A DNA stretch of 9,033 bases from Oscillibacter sp. (GCA_017380995.1 JAFOCY010000195.1:1-9033), one strand, 5' to 3'. Positions 1 through 6,548 are shown, numbered from the stretch's first letter. A program made the numbers and translations. The notes: a model not told the origin generated them from the sequence alone.

Positions 1-18
1 AAAGGTCCGGGGATATTT

Positions 19-930
19 TTAATATTCTGCTTCGATGCGCCGGACCTGCTCATAGAGCCAGTCGTTGGCGGGAGTTGGAATGGAGTGCTTTTGCCCCAGA
101 CGGCGGATCGTCCCGGCAAAGAGGTCTACCTCACTTTTCCGGTGGGCCTTGCCGTCCTGCCGCATGGAAGTTTCGCTCTCCGGCGGGAATGCGTCAACGA
201 TGCCGACCCAGTTTTCTACATCTTTTTCACTGAGGGGAATGCCCTCGGCGTTTGCCACGGCTACCACTTCCCTCATGGAGGCAAACATGATCTCCCGGGG
301 TTTTCCGGGGACCTGGAGGCCGCCAAATCCGCACTGGAACACCATGGTGGGCTGGTTGGTTCCCACATTGCAAAGGAGCTTGCTCCACATATGGGTGCGG
401 ATATCGGCAGGGAGGGAGTAGGGGAAGTCCGCGGTGTCCAGAAAAGCGGTGAGGCGCTCCAGGTGAAGGGAAGGATATCCGGCAGGAACGCCCAGAGCCA
501 GTTCCCCGACGGGACGGACCGTTACCTGGTTGCCCTCTTTTTTCGCAGTCATCTTCTGGGCTACGCACCAGACGATCTGCTCCGGCGGGAAGGTCTCTCC
601 CAGCACCTCCTCACTGGAGATCCCGTTGAGGACGGAGAGAATGGTGGTATCAGGCGTTACCAGGTGGCGGCACTCTTCAATGGCTTCCTGGAGCCCGCCG
701 AATTTGGTGGCAAAAATCAGCACATCCAGGGGCTCCCGGCAGGCGGCAGGGTCCTGGTAGGTAAAAGCGCAGCGCTCGCCGTTATAGTAAATGCCTTCGG
801 TTTCGTAGCGGTGGATACGTGCCGGGTCTGCCAGGACCAGGACCCGGGCGGAGCTTTTCATCAGGAGATGGGCGTACAGGGTCCCCAGAGCGCCAAGACC
901 AATGACACCGACGGTTTTGATCTCTTTCAT
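19..930 (-). CDS. Ketopantoate reductase-family protein (2-dehydropantoate 2-reductase, ApbA/PanE-like)
   Basis: Probable cytoplasmic NAD(P)H-dependent reductase of the ketopantoate reductase family, whose namesake makes pantoate for coenzyme A synthesis. Residues below are counted from the upstream ATG at 933. The N-terminus carries a Rossmann dinucleotide-binding motif GLGALG (about residues 12-17). Family positions visible downstream are ATK (K77), LNG (N103), the catalytic-lysine motif SKLLCNVGTN (K185), and the C-terminal signature TSMRQD followed by KSEVD (E268) and SIPTPAN. The length of about 303 aa is normal for the family. Two ATGs are adjacent (933 and 930). The second is preferred because GAGGTGA then lies at a better distance (about 5 nt). 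The gene follows the radical SAM gene on the same strand, but a terminator lies between them. The family also contains reductases for other 2-oxo acids, so family membership is firm and the pantothenate role is inferred. Confidence 0.88.
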   Translation of the reverse strand: MKEIKTVGVIGLGALGTLYAHLLMKSSARVLVLADPARIHRYETEGIYYNGERCAFTYQDPAACREPLDVLIFATKFGGLQEAIEECRHLVTPDTTILSVLNGISSEEVLGETFPPEQIVWCVAQKMTAKKEGNQVTVRPVGELALGVPAGYPSLHLERLTAFLDTADFPYSLPADIRTHMWSKLLCNVGTNQPTMVFQCGFGGLQVPGKPREIMFASMREVVAVANAEGIPLSEKDVENWVGIVDAFPPESETSMRQDGKAHRKSEVDLFAGTIRRLGQKHSIPTPANDWLYEQVRRIEAEY

Positions 931-954
931 CATTTCACCTCATGTTCAGGATAT

Positions 955-983
955 GAAAAAGCGGCGGAAAAACTTCCGCCGCT
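955..983 (-). terminator. Rho-independent terminator of the radical SAM gene
   Basis: A perfect 10-bp stem (960-969 paired with 974-983, core GCGGCGGAA) with a 4-nt loop. On the minus strand it is followed directly by a short T-run (complement of the A-run at 956-959). It begins 6 nt after the radical SAM stop codon. It lies between that gene and the downstream reductase, so it should end or strongly attenuate the radical SAM transcript. Confidence 0.85.
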
Positions 984-989
984 GCAGAG

Positions 990-1904
990 TCAGTTTTTCA
1001 CGATCCACTTCAGGTCGTAGGGTTCGTAGACCACCTTTTCGTAAGCGTCCACGTCCAGCTCCACGCCGGTCCAGTCAGAGTGGATGGCGCCGGTCTGCTT
1101 GATGAGGATATCGTAAAGGATATCGTAGGTCACGCCGTCGGCAGGATCCGTTTCCACAATGGTGGAGTAGGGGAGGGTCTTGTGGTAGGTGAGCTCCATG
1201 CCCTTGTACTCGAAATGGAAGCCATTGCGCATACGGCAGCCGTCAAGACCGGTATAGGCAGCGACGTTTTTCAGGTCAGCCAGGATCTTATCGCCCTTTT
1301 CCTCGTAGAGATTATCGGGCGTGGTAGCGGTATAGTCAAACCGGAACTGAATGGAAGCGCCGGGGACCTGCAGGAACCGCTCCATATAAGGCACCAGGCC
1401 CTCGGCAGGGTAGTTCTTGTAGAGCACGCAGTTGATGCGGAAGCGTACCGGCAGGCGGCGGAGGAGATCATCGTTGGACTCCACTACATAGCGCTGCATA
1501 TGGCGGGAGACGTTGATGCAGGTGATCTTGTGCTTGTTGCGCTCCACAAAGGCAAGGATATCGTCCTCACTCTGATGCTCGGAGACGGGAAGGGTGGTGT
1601 TGATGTAAACCTTGTGGGTGGTGGGGATCTGGTCCAGCATGATCTGGAGCTTTTCAATGTCCGCAAAAGGTTCACCGCCGGTGAAGACGAAATCGCAGTA
1701 GGGGGTGATAGAGTCCATCCGGCGAATACTCTCGCAGATCTTCTCCAGAGAGAAGCCTGTCATATCCGCATACTCGCCTTTGTTGATGCAAAACGGACAG
1801 TGATTCTTGCAGTCGTAGGGCACGAAAATGGTAACGGTGGCGCCGCCTTCCCGTGTCTTATAGGGATGTTTCATGGTACTGATCGGCCTTTCGTTAAGAT
1901 ACAC
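990..1904 (-). CDS. Radical SAM protein of unknown substrate
   Basis: Cytoplasmic iron-sulfur enzyme of the radical SAM superfamily, which uses a [4Fe-4S] cluster to cleave S-adenosylmethionine and start radical chemistry. The cluster motif CKNHCPFC (CX3CX2C, C32/C36/C39) and the SAM-contacting TGGEP (about residues 75-79) are clear. The barrel continues through INTT (about 101-104) and NVSRH (about 131-135). The remaining cysteines are scattered (C69, C129, C159, C223), with no C-terminal cysteine array, so there is no SPASM or other auxiliary-cluster domain. At 304 aa it is a minimal enzyme, and the sequence does not show its substrate. The start is uncertain. GTG at 1904 has AAAGG at about 6 nt. 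An in-frame ATG at 1874 (M11) would shorten it by 10 residues and has GAAAGG at about 12 nt. No peptide precursor gene is visible nearby, so a RiPP role has no support. Confidence 0.85.
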   Translation of the reverse strand: MYLNERPISTMKHPYKTREGGATVTIFVPYDCKNHCPFCINKGEYADMTGFSLEKICESIRRMDSITPYCDFVFTGGEPFADIEKLQIMLDQIPTTHKVYINTTLPVSEHQSEDDILAFVERNKHKITCINVSRHMQRYVVESNDDLLRRLPVRFRINCVLYKNYPAEGLVPYMERFLQVPGASIQFRFDYTATTPDNLYEEKGDKILADLKNVAAYTGLDGCRMRNGFHFEYKGMELTYHKTLPYSTIVETDPADGVTYDILYDILIKQTGAIHSDWTGVELDVDAYEKVVYEPYDLKWIVKN

Positions 1905-1927
1905 GGGAGACCTTTGCCCCCGTGTAT
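1899..1927 (-). promoter_or_regulatory. Hairpin over the radical SAM start codon
   Basis: A perfect 9-bp inverted repeat: ATACACGGG at 1899-1907 and CCCGTGTAT at 1919-1927, with an 11-nt loop. In the minus-strand transcript the GTG start codon (1904-1902) lies in the 3' arm and the AAAGG ribosome binding site lies in the loop. It could limit translation initiation at GTG. Alternatively it could be a palindromic operator in DNA, placed just downstream of the predicted transcription start. There is no U-tract, so it is not a terminator. Confidence 0.5.
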
Positions 1928-1950
1928 GGAATAGTTATATACAAGTTATC

Positions 1951-1979
1951 ATTCTAAAGGATTTGGTCAAGAAGGTCAA
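1951..1979 (-). promoter_or_regulatory. Sigma-A-type promoter for the radical SAM gene
   Basis: Read on the minus strand, TTGACC (complement of 1974-1979) serves as -35 and TAGAAT (complement of 1951-1956) as -10. They are separated by exactly 17 nt, and each box matches the consensus at five of six positions. Transcription would start near 1944, giving a leader of about 40 nt that contains the hairpin at 1899-1927. Confidence 0.65.
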
Positions 1980-2083
1980 GAGAAAAATCCATTCTTTTCT
2001 GAAAAATGGCCGGAAATTAAAGAAAATACAAGAAAAGAAAACATGAAGAAATTTTAAACTTTTTGCGGTCCGGAGGGTCAAGA
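1965..2083. repeat. Three exact GGTCAAGA octamers in the divergent intergenic region
   Basis: GGTCAAGA occurs at 1965-1972, 1974-1981 and 2076-2083. The first two are tandem with a 9-nt period and overlap the -35 region of the minus-strand promoter. The third ends 1 nt before the -35 box of the plus-strand promoter. On the minus strand each copy contains TTGACC, so they may simply be alternative -35 elements. A shared regulator site is the other possibility. Confidence 0.4.
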
Positions 2084-2084
2084 C

Positions 2085-2113
2085 TGTACAGGAAGGGACA
2101 AAAATGATATACT
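2085..2113 (+). promoter_or_regulatory. Extended -10 promoter for the cell-wall operon
   Basis: TGTACA (2085-2090) as a modest -35, a 17-nt spacer, and TATACT (2108-2113) as -10, preceded by the TGN extension at 2105-2107. The predicted start is near 2120, leaving a short leader of about 25 nt before the ATG at 2145. It is the only good plus-strand candidate seen in the 240-nt intergenic region. Confidence 0.6.
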
Positions 2114-2144
2114 GCAGCCAGAATCTTTGAAAAGGAGGAGCCAT

Positions 2145-3950
2145 ATGGAAATGTTGAACGGTCCTCTGGCGGCTGTGGTCTCCTTTTTGGAACGTTTTCC
2201 CATGGTTGGCAGCTGGTACACGGCGATCGTACGGTTTTTCTTTCCGATGCTGGCTTTTTTAATCTTGTTTCGTGCGGTGCGGTCCCTGCTGCGTATTCCC
2301 CACACACCGGAGGTCTGGGCCCAGCTGAGTCTTCCCAATGGTTCGTCCGTTACGCTGAACCATTGGGAGAATATCATCGGGAGAAGTGCCTGGGCTGATG
2401 TGAAGCTGGCTTATCCCAGTATTTCCCGCCAGCACGCAGCCCTTTGCCGGGGTGAAAAAGACCAGTGGACAGTCTATGACCTTGGTTCCAAGGGCGGGAC
2501 GTTGGTCAACGGTGAAGCGGTTGAAGGATCCATGGAGGTATCCCTGGGAGATACCATCACCCTTGGCGGTGTAGACTTGATGTTTCTCCCTCAGACGGTG
2601 GCGGAGCAGGAGGAAATGGACCTTCGCCGCCAGGCAGAGCGGCCAACAGCCATCTGGCCTTCTTTTGTCTGGCTCACGATTTTCCAGGTCATGACCTGCC
2701 TGCAGCTGATCGTAGCTCTGGGAACAGAGGTGACTGCGGCGGTGCCTCTGGCATTTGTTGGCCTTACAGCAGTGATGTGGGGATATTTTATTGCCCTGCG
2801 GATGACCCACTGCGTGGGCTTTGAGATGGAGACCATCGCTTTTTTCCTCTCCACACTATCCCTGGCTGTTACGGCCTCAAGCGCTCAGGGGAGCCTCATC
2901 AAGCAGCTTATCGCCATCATCCTGGGCCTGGGTCTTTTTCTGGCGTTGGGTATTTTCCTTCGTGATCTGGAGCGGGTACAGAAGAACCGCTGGCGCATGG
3001 CGGCTTTGGCCATTGGTCTTTTGGGGATTACCCTGGTGCTGGGCAAGGCCAAGTACGGTGCTGTGAACTGGATCAGCGTAGGTCCCTTTTCCTTCCAGCC
3101 CTCGGAGATCGCAAAGATCTGCTACATCTTCGCCGGAGCGGCCACCCTGGAGCGTCTGTTCCACAAGCGCAATATCTACCTGTTCATTTTGCTCACAGGC
3201 CTTTGTATTGGTCTTCTGGGACTTATGAGCGACTTTGGAACGGCCGCTATTTTCTTTGTGACGTTCCTGGTCATCGCCTATCTTCGCTCCGGAGACTGGG
3301 CCACGCTTTCTCTGATCTGCGGCGGCGCGGTTTTTGGCGCAGGCATCATCGTAACATTCAAACCCTATATTTTAAGCCGTTTTGCCTCCTGGGGACATGC
3401 CTGGGAAGCAGCATCTACCACCGGCTACCAGCAGACCCGCACCATGTCTGCCGCAGCCTCCGGAGGACTTCTTGGAATGGGTGCGGGAAACGGGTGGCTG
3501 CAGCGCATTGCCGCGGCGGATACGGACCTTGTGTTCGGGATCCTCTGTGAAGAGTGGGGCCTTGTCATTGCCCTGTTTGCAGTGATTTCCATTATTACAT
3601 TGGCGGTTTTTACGGTCCGGATCCTTCGGGTGGGCCGGTCCAGCTTTTATATGATCTCCGCCTGCGCGGCAGGGTCACTGCTGGTGTTTCAGACCTGTTT
3701 GAATGTCTTTGGCGCAGTGGATCTGCTGCCCTTGACCGGTGTAACCTTCCCCTTTGTGTCCAATGGCGGTTCCGCCATGATGTCCGCCTGGGGATTGCTG
3801 GCCTTTTTGAAGGCCTCGGATACCCGGGAAAATGCCAGTTTTGCCATCCGCCGCTCTGCCCGCCAAAAGCTGACAGAGGATGCGCGGCGCCGGGTAGAAC
3901 CCATTGGAGACCTCTTTGCAGAAAGTGAGGGCGATGATGAAGAAGATTGA
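2145..3950 (+). CDS. FHA domain-SEDS (FtsW/RodA/SpoVE) fusion, peptidoglycan glycosyltransferase
   Basis: Membrane protein of 601 aa that should polymerise lipid II into glycan strands, with a phosphothreonine-binding domain attached. Order of parts: one membrane helix (about 28-47) followed by basic RAVRSLLR; an FHA domain (about 60-148) with GR at 79-80, SRQHA at 94-98 and VNGE at 121-124; an acidic linker; then the multi-helix SEDS domain (about 172-558). SEDS signatures are GPFSFQPSEIAK (313-324), DTDLVFGILCEEWG (459-472, with D461 at the position of the catalytic Asp), and LLPLTGVTFPFVSNGGS (527-543). The tail (559-601) is hydrophilic and ends in acidic residues. ATG at 2145 is chosen because AAAAGGAGG (2130-2138) lies 6 nt upstream; the upstream in-frame TTG at 2127 would overlap that site. 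A single leading helix keeps the FHA domain cytoplasmic. The PBP gene begins inside its 3' end. Division (FtsW), elongation (RodA) or sporulation (SpoVE) use cannot be decided from sequence. Normal SEDS proteins lack FHA. Confidence 0.93.
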   Translation: MEMLNGPLAAVVSFLERFPMVGSWYTAIVRFFFPMLAFLILFRAVRSLLRIPHTPEVWAQLSLPNGSSVTLNHWENIIGRSAWADVKLAYPSISRQHAALCRGEKDQWTVYDLGSKGGTLVNGEAVEGSMEVSLGDTITLGGVDLMFLPQTVAEQEEMDLRRQAERPTAIWPSFVWLTIFQVMTCLQLIVALGTEVTAAVPLAFVGLTAVMWGYFIALRMTHCVGFEMETIAFFLSTLSLAVTASSAQGSLIKQLIAIILGLGLFLALGIFLRDLERVQKNRWRMAALAIGLLGITLVLGKAKYGAVNWISVGPFSFQPSEIAKICYIFAGAATLERLFHKRNIYLFILLTGLCIGLLGLMSDFGTAAIFFVTFLVIAYLRSGDWATLSLICGGAVFGAGIIVTFKPYILSRFASWGHAWEAASTTGYQQTRTMSAAASGGLLGMGAGNGWLQRIAAADTDLVFGILCEEWGLVIALFAVISIITLAVFTVRILRVGRSSFYMISACAAGSLLVFQTCLNVFGAVDLLPLTGVTFPFVSNGGSAMMSAWGLLAFLKASDTRENASFAIRRSARQKLTEDARRRVEPIGDLFAESEGDDEED

Positions 3951-5304
3951 ACGGCGGGCCATCGTGTGTGTGGTCCTGGCGATGGCGCTGGCTGTGGGAA
4001 TGGGGATCTTTGTGTTCCGTTACTTTACCAGCGCCGGAAAGTGGGCTTCATCCGCCTTTAACCGTCATCTTTATGATGCTTCCGGTGTCCTGGCTGCGGG
4101 CACTGTGCTGGACCGGGACGGTGATATTCTCTCTCAAGTGGTGGATGGGAAGCGGACCTATTATCAAAACGAGACGGTCCGCAAAGCCACCCTTCATGCG
4201 GTAGGAGATCTCCAGGGCCGTATCGGCACCGGAGCGCTCAACGCCTTTGCGGATGATCTGACGGGATATCATTTATTGAACGGCGCTTTCGGCGCACAGC
4301 AGGGCAGGGAGCTCTACCTGACCATCGACGCCCGCTTCAACTACGAGGCCTATCAGGCCTTGGGCGGAAAGCGGGGGACCGTTGCGGTGTACAACTACAA
4401 GACCGGCGAGGTCCTTTGCATGGTATCTGCTCCCAGCTATGACCCTCTGGCGGTCCCGGCGGATATTGAGAGCAATGAGCGGTATGAGGGCGCTTATCTG
4501 AACCGCTTCCTCTCCTCCACCTTCACGCCCGGTTCGGTTTATAAAACGGTGACTTTGGCAGCAGCGCTGGAGCATCTTCCGGATGTAGAAAGCCGGACCT
4601 GGGATTGTATCGGCAGCGTCCGGATCGGGGAGGAGACCATTGTCTGCTCCGGTGTCCACGGAGAGCAGGACCTGAAAAATGGGTTTGCCAACTCCTGCAA
4701 TGTGGTCTTTGCCGAGATCGCACGGGAGATGGGAGTCGAGCCGCTGAAAAAGCAGACAGAGAAAGCAGGGCTTACTTCCGGCTATGAGTTGGAGTCTCTC
4801 CCCACGGCAAAAGGCAGCTTTTCTTGGGAAAACATCTCCGATGGAGAGCTTGCCTGGGCAGGTGTGGGACAATATAAGGATCAGGTGAATCCCTGTGGGC
4901 TGATGGTCTACATGGGGGCAATCGCAAATGGCGGCAAAGCCGCGCAGCCAAGGCTGATCGATAAAACCGTCAGCTCCTTGGGGATCCCCTCTTTGCCCCG
5001 CTGGGGCAGTAAGACCGGCACGCTGATCAGTTCCGACACGGCAAAGACCGTTGCGGAATGGATGGCCTATAATGTGGAGGCCTCCTATGGTGCATCCCGT
5101 TTTCCCAACATGGACATCTGCGCCAAATCCGGCACGGCCGAGGTGGGGCCGGAAGATGCGCCTCATGCCTGGTTTGCCGGGTTTCTGCAAAATGAGGAGG
5201 CGCCGTATGCCTTTGTTGTCCTGGTGGAAAACGGCGGAGGCGGAAGCAGCGTAGCCGGCAGTGTGGCCGCGAAAGTGCTGGACATCATGGTCAACGGATA
5301 TTAA
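3937..5304 (+). CDS. Class B penicillin-binding protein (monofunctional transpeptidase)
   Basis: Peptidoglycan DD-transpeptidase anchored in the membrane and acting outside the cell, the expected partner of the SEDS enzyme encoded just upstream. It has one N-terminal signal-anchor helix (about 8-28) after basic MKKIERR, a short N-terminal linker domain with TVLDRDG (56-62), and a transpeptidase domain from about 125. Active-site motifs are all present: SVYK (200-203, nucleophile S200), SCN (253-255) and KSGT (397-400), then AWFAGF (411-416). At 455 aa it is short for class B and closer in size to actinobacterial PbpA than to full-length FtsI or SpoVD; no PASTA domains are present. GTGAGG (3925-3930) gives 6-nt spacing to ATG 3937. 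ATG 3934 is possible, and an upstream TTG at 3904 is unlikely. The 14-nt overlap with the preceding gene implies translational coupling and equal dosage. Confidence 0.93.
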   Translation: MKKIERRAIVCVVLAMALAVGMGIFVFRYFTSAGKWASSAFNRHLYDASGVLAAGTVLDRDGDILSQVVDGKRTYYQNETVRKATLHAVGDLQGRIGTGALNAFADDLTGYHLLNGAFGAQQGRELYLTIDARFNYEAYQALGGKRGTVAVYNYKTGEVLCMVSAPSYDPLAVPADIESNERYEGAYLNRFLSSTFTPGSVYKTVTLAAALEHLPDVESRTWDCIGSVRIGEETIVCSGVHGEQDLKNGFANSCNVVFAEIAREMGVEPLKKQTEKAGLTSGYELESLPTAKGSFSWENISDGELAWAGVGQYKDQVNPCGLMVYMGAIANGGKAAQPRLIDKTVSSLGIPSLPRWGSKTGTLISSDTAKTVAEWMAYNVEASYGASRFPNMDICAKSGTAEVGPEDAPHAWFAGFLQNEEAPYAFVVLVENGGGGSSVAGSVAAKVLDIMVNGY

Positions 5305-5336
5305 AATAATGAGATAAAAATAACAGGAGAGTTTTC

Positions 5337-5627
5337 ATGAAAAACGGATTTTTTCTCAAACCGGACAAACTGAATCAAGGGTATGTGGTCTCTGCCGCGG
5401 GTTTTGTTGTCTACCTTGCCGCCTGCGCCCTTCTTGGACAGGCCAAAGCCGGCATCGTGGCGGTCATTTTTGCGGTAATCTCTGTTTACGTATTTCTATC
5501 CGTAGCGGCAGCCCGGAAAGAAGACAAGGAAACGGTAGGATATAATCTTCTTTGGGGCTCCGGCGCCCTTGCGATCATGATGTGTGCCTTTATGGCGGCC
5601 AGCATCAAGCTGTGGCTGGGGCTATAA
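5337..5627 (+). CDS. Small three-helix membrane protein, unknown function
   Basis: A 96-aa hydrophobic protein that I do not recognise. It starts at an ATG with AGGAGA (5325-5330) 6 nt upstream, 33 nt after the PBP stop, so it belongs to the same transcript. There are probably three membrane helices, at about 16-34, 38-58 and 70-92. A charged loop ARKEDKET (about 59-66) lies between the second and third, and a polar N-terminus NGFFLKPDKLNQ precedes the first. There is no signal peptide cleavage site or cysteine motif. Its position between a SEDS/PBP pair and a carrier-lipid flippase suggests a role in envelope assembly, perhaps as an accessory subunit. That is inference from context only. Confidence 0.75.
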   Translation: MKNGFFLKPDKLNQGYVVSAAGFVVYLAACALLGQAKAGIVAVIFAVISVYVFLSVAAARKEDKETVGYNLLWGSGALAIMMCAFMAASIKLWLGL

Positions 5628-5694
5628 TCGAGACGCATAGTGTGTTTCCCAAAAGCAGCCTCATGCGCTTAGGGAATGAGAGGAGAGGAGCGGC

Positions 5695-6528
5695 ATGGAC
5701 CGCAATCAAATTTTCGTGCTGCGCTGGATGCTCTGCGGTGTCCTGATCGGTGCAGGTGCCATTCTCCCCGGAGTTTCCGGCGGTGTGCTGGCGGTGATTT
5801 TTGGTATTTACTGCCCCTTTATGGAGGTGCTGACCGTTCCCATGCAAGCGATCCCAAAGTATTGGAAGGGCTTTATCCCCTTGGCCCTGGGATGGTGCGC
5901 AGGCTTTATGGGCTTTGCCAAAGGCATTGCCCTTGCCTTCGCTTCGGCGCAGAATATCACCACCTGTCTCTTTCTGGGGCTGATTTTGGGAACGATGCCT
6001 GCTTTGTTCCGGGAGGCGGGGAAGGAAGGGCATCCGAAAAGCGGCTGGGCTGCGATGTCTTTTTGCACAGCGGCGGTATTTGCCATGCTTTATTACGTGA
6101 GCCATGTTGCGCAGGTCCAGCTTCCGCCTAACGTTTGGACGTATAATTTCTGCGGTGTCCTTTTAGGGATGGGTATTATTATTCCCGGTATGACGACTTC
6201 TGCTATCCTTATGTCCTTGGGATTATATCAGCCTCTTTTGAATGGCCTTGCAAGGATGGACCTGGTGGTGCTTTTGGCGTGTTTACCGGGGATGCTGATC
6301 ACCATGGCGCTGCTGGCCCGGGGAGTCAGGTGGCTGTTCCGCTGCCATTATGCTGTGGCGTTCCACGGGATTCTTGGAATTGTTTTGGCCTCTGCAGTTA
6401 TGATCATTCCGATGGAGTATCAGGGAATTGCACAGGCGGCCGCGTGTGTTGCTGCAGTCGTTTTCGGCGCGTTTTTGGCCTATATTCTTGCTCAGCTGGA
6501 AGACAAGGCGAGATATGTCGAAAAATGA
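5695..6528 (+). CDS. popT: DUF368 membrane protein, probable undecaprenyl phosphate translocase (PopT-type)
   Basis: A 277-aa multi-helix membrane protein of the DUF368 family. Family members were shown experimentally in other bacteria to return undecaprenyl phosphate to the cytoplasmic face, recycling the lipid carrier of cell-wall synthesis. Visible signatures are LPGVSGG (24-30) near the N-terminus, FLGLILGTMP (93-102), and a second half-repeat IIPGMTTSAI (162-171). The second motif corresponds to the first and fits an internally duplicated fold with two re-entrant segments. The second copy reads PGMTTS instead of a more typical PG-x-SGS, a small departure. AGGAGAGGAG (5681-5690) precedes the ATG. 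It lies 67 nt after the small membrane protein with no terminator seen between them, so it is probably the last gene of the cell-wall operon. Family assignment is strong; the transport role is transferred from the family. Confidence 0.88.
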   Translation: MDRNQIFVLRWMLCGVLIGAGAILPGVSGGVLAVIFGIYCPFMEVLTVPMQAIPKYWKGFIPLALGWCAGFMGFAKGIALAFASAQNITTCLFLGLILGTMPALFREAGKEGHPKSGWAAMSFCTAAVFAMLYYVSHVAQVQLPPNVWTYNFCGVLLGMGIIIPGMTTSAILMSLGLYQPLLNGLARMDLVVLLACLPGMLITMALLARGVRWLFRCHYAVAFHGILGIVLASAVMIIPMEYQGIAQAAACVAAVVFGAFLAYILAQLEDKARYVEK

Positions 6529-6548
6529 CGAAAAAAGTAAAAAAGTTC

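Noticed and set aside
85..1020. Long plus-strand open frame (311 codons) opposite the reductase gene
   Set aside because: It is antisense to a gene with clear family motifs and its translation shows no recognisable domain; long antisense frames are common at this GC content.
1080..1934. Plus-strand open frame of 284 codons opposite the radical SAM gene
   Set aside because: It mirrors a gene with intact CX3CX2C and GGEP motifs; valine/glycine-rich composition and no ribosome binding site make it a shadow frame.
2127..2144. Upstream TTG start extending the FHA-SEDS protein by six residues
   Set aside because: The extension is encoded by the ribosome binding site itself; ATG 2145 has ideal spacing.
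1905..2144. Riboswitch, T-box or small RNA in the 240-nt divergent intergenic region
   Set aside because: No specifier loop, conserved aptamer core or terminator/antiterminator pair is visible; promoters and the octamers account for what can be seen.
5011..5022. KTGT motif in the PBP (residues 359-362) as the active-site triad element
   Set aside because: KSGT at 397-400, followed by AE and the AWFAGF segment, is at the correct place for the third motif; the earlier KTGT falls in the helix-linker region before it.
4273..5190. Minus-strand open frame of 305 codons within the PBP gene
   Set aside because: It is antisense to a PBP with all three active-site motifs; it has no ribosome binding site or recognisable domain.
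5634..5676. Possible pseudoknot before the DUF368 gene (CGCAT with ATGCG, interleaved with TTCCC and GGGAA)
   Set aside because: Each stem is only 5 bp and the pairing could easily be chance; no known riboswitch class fits.
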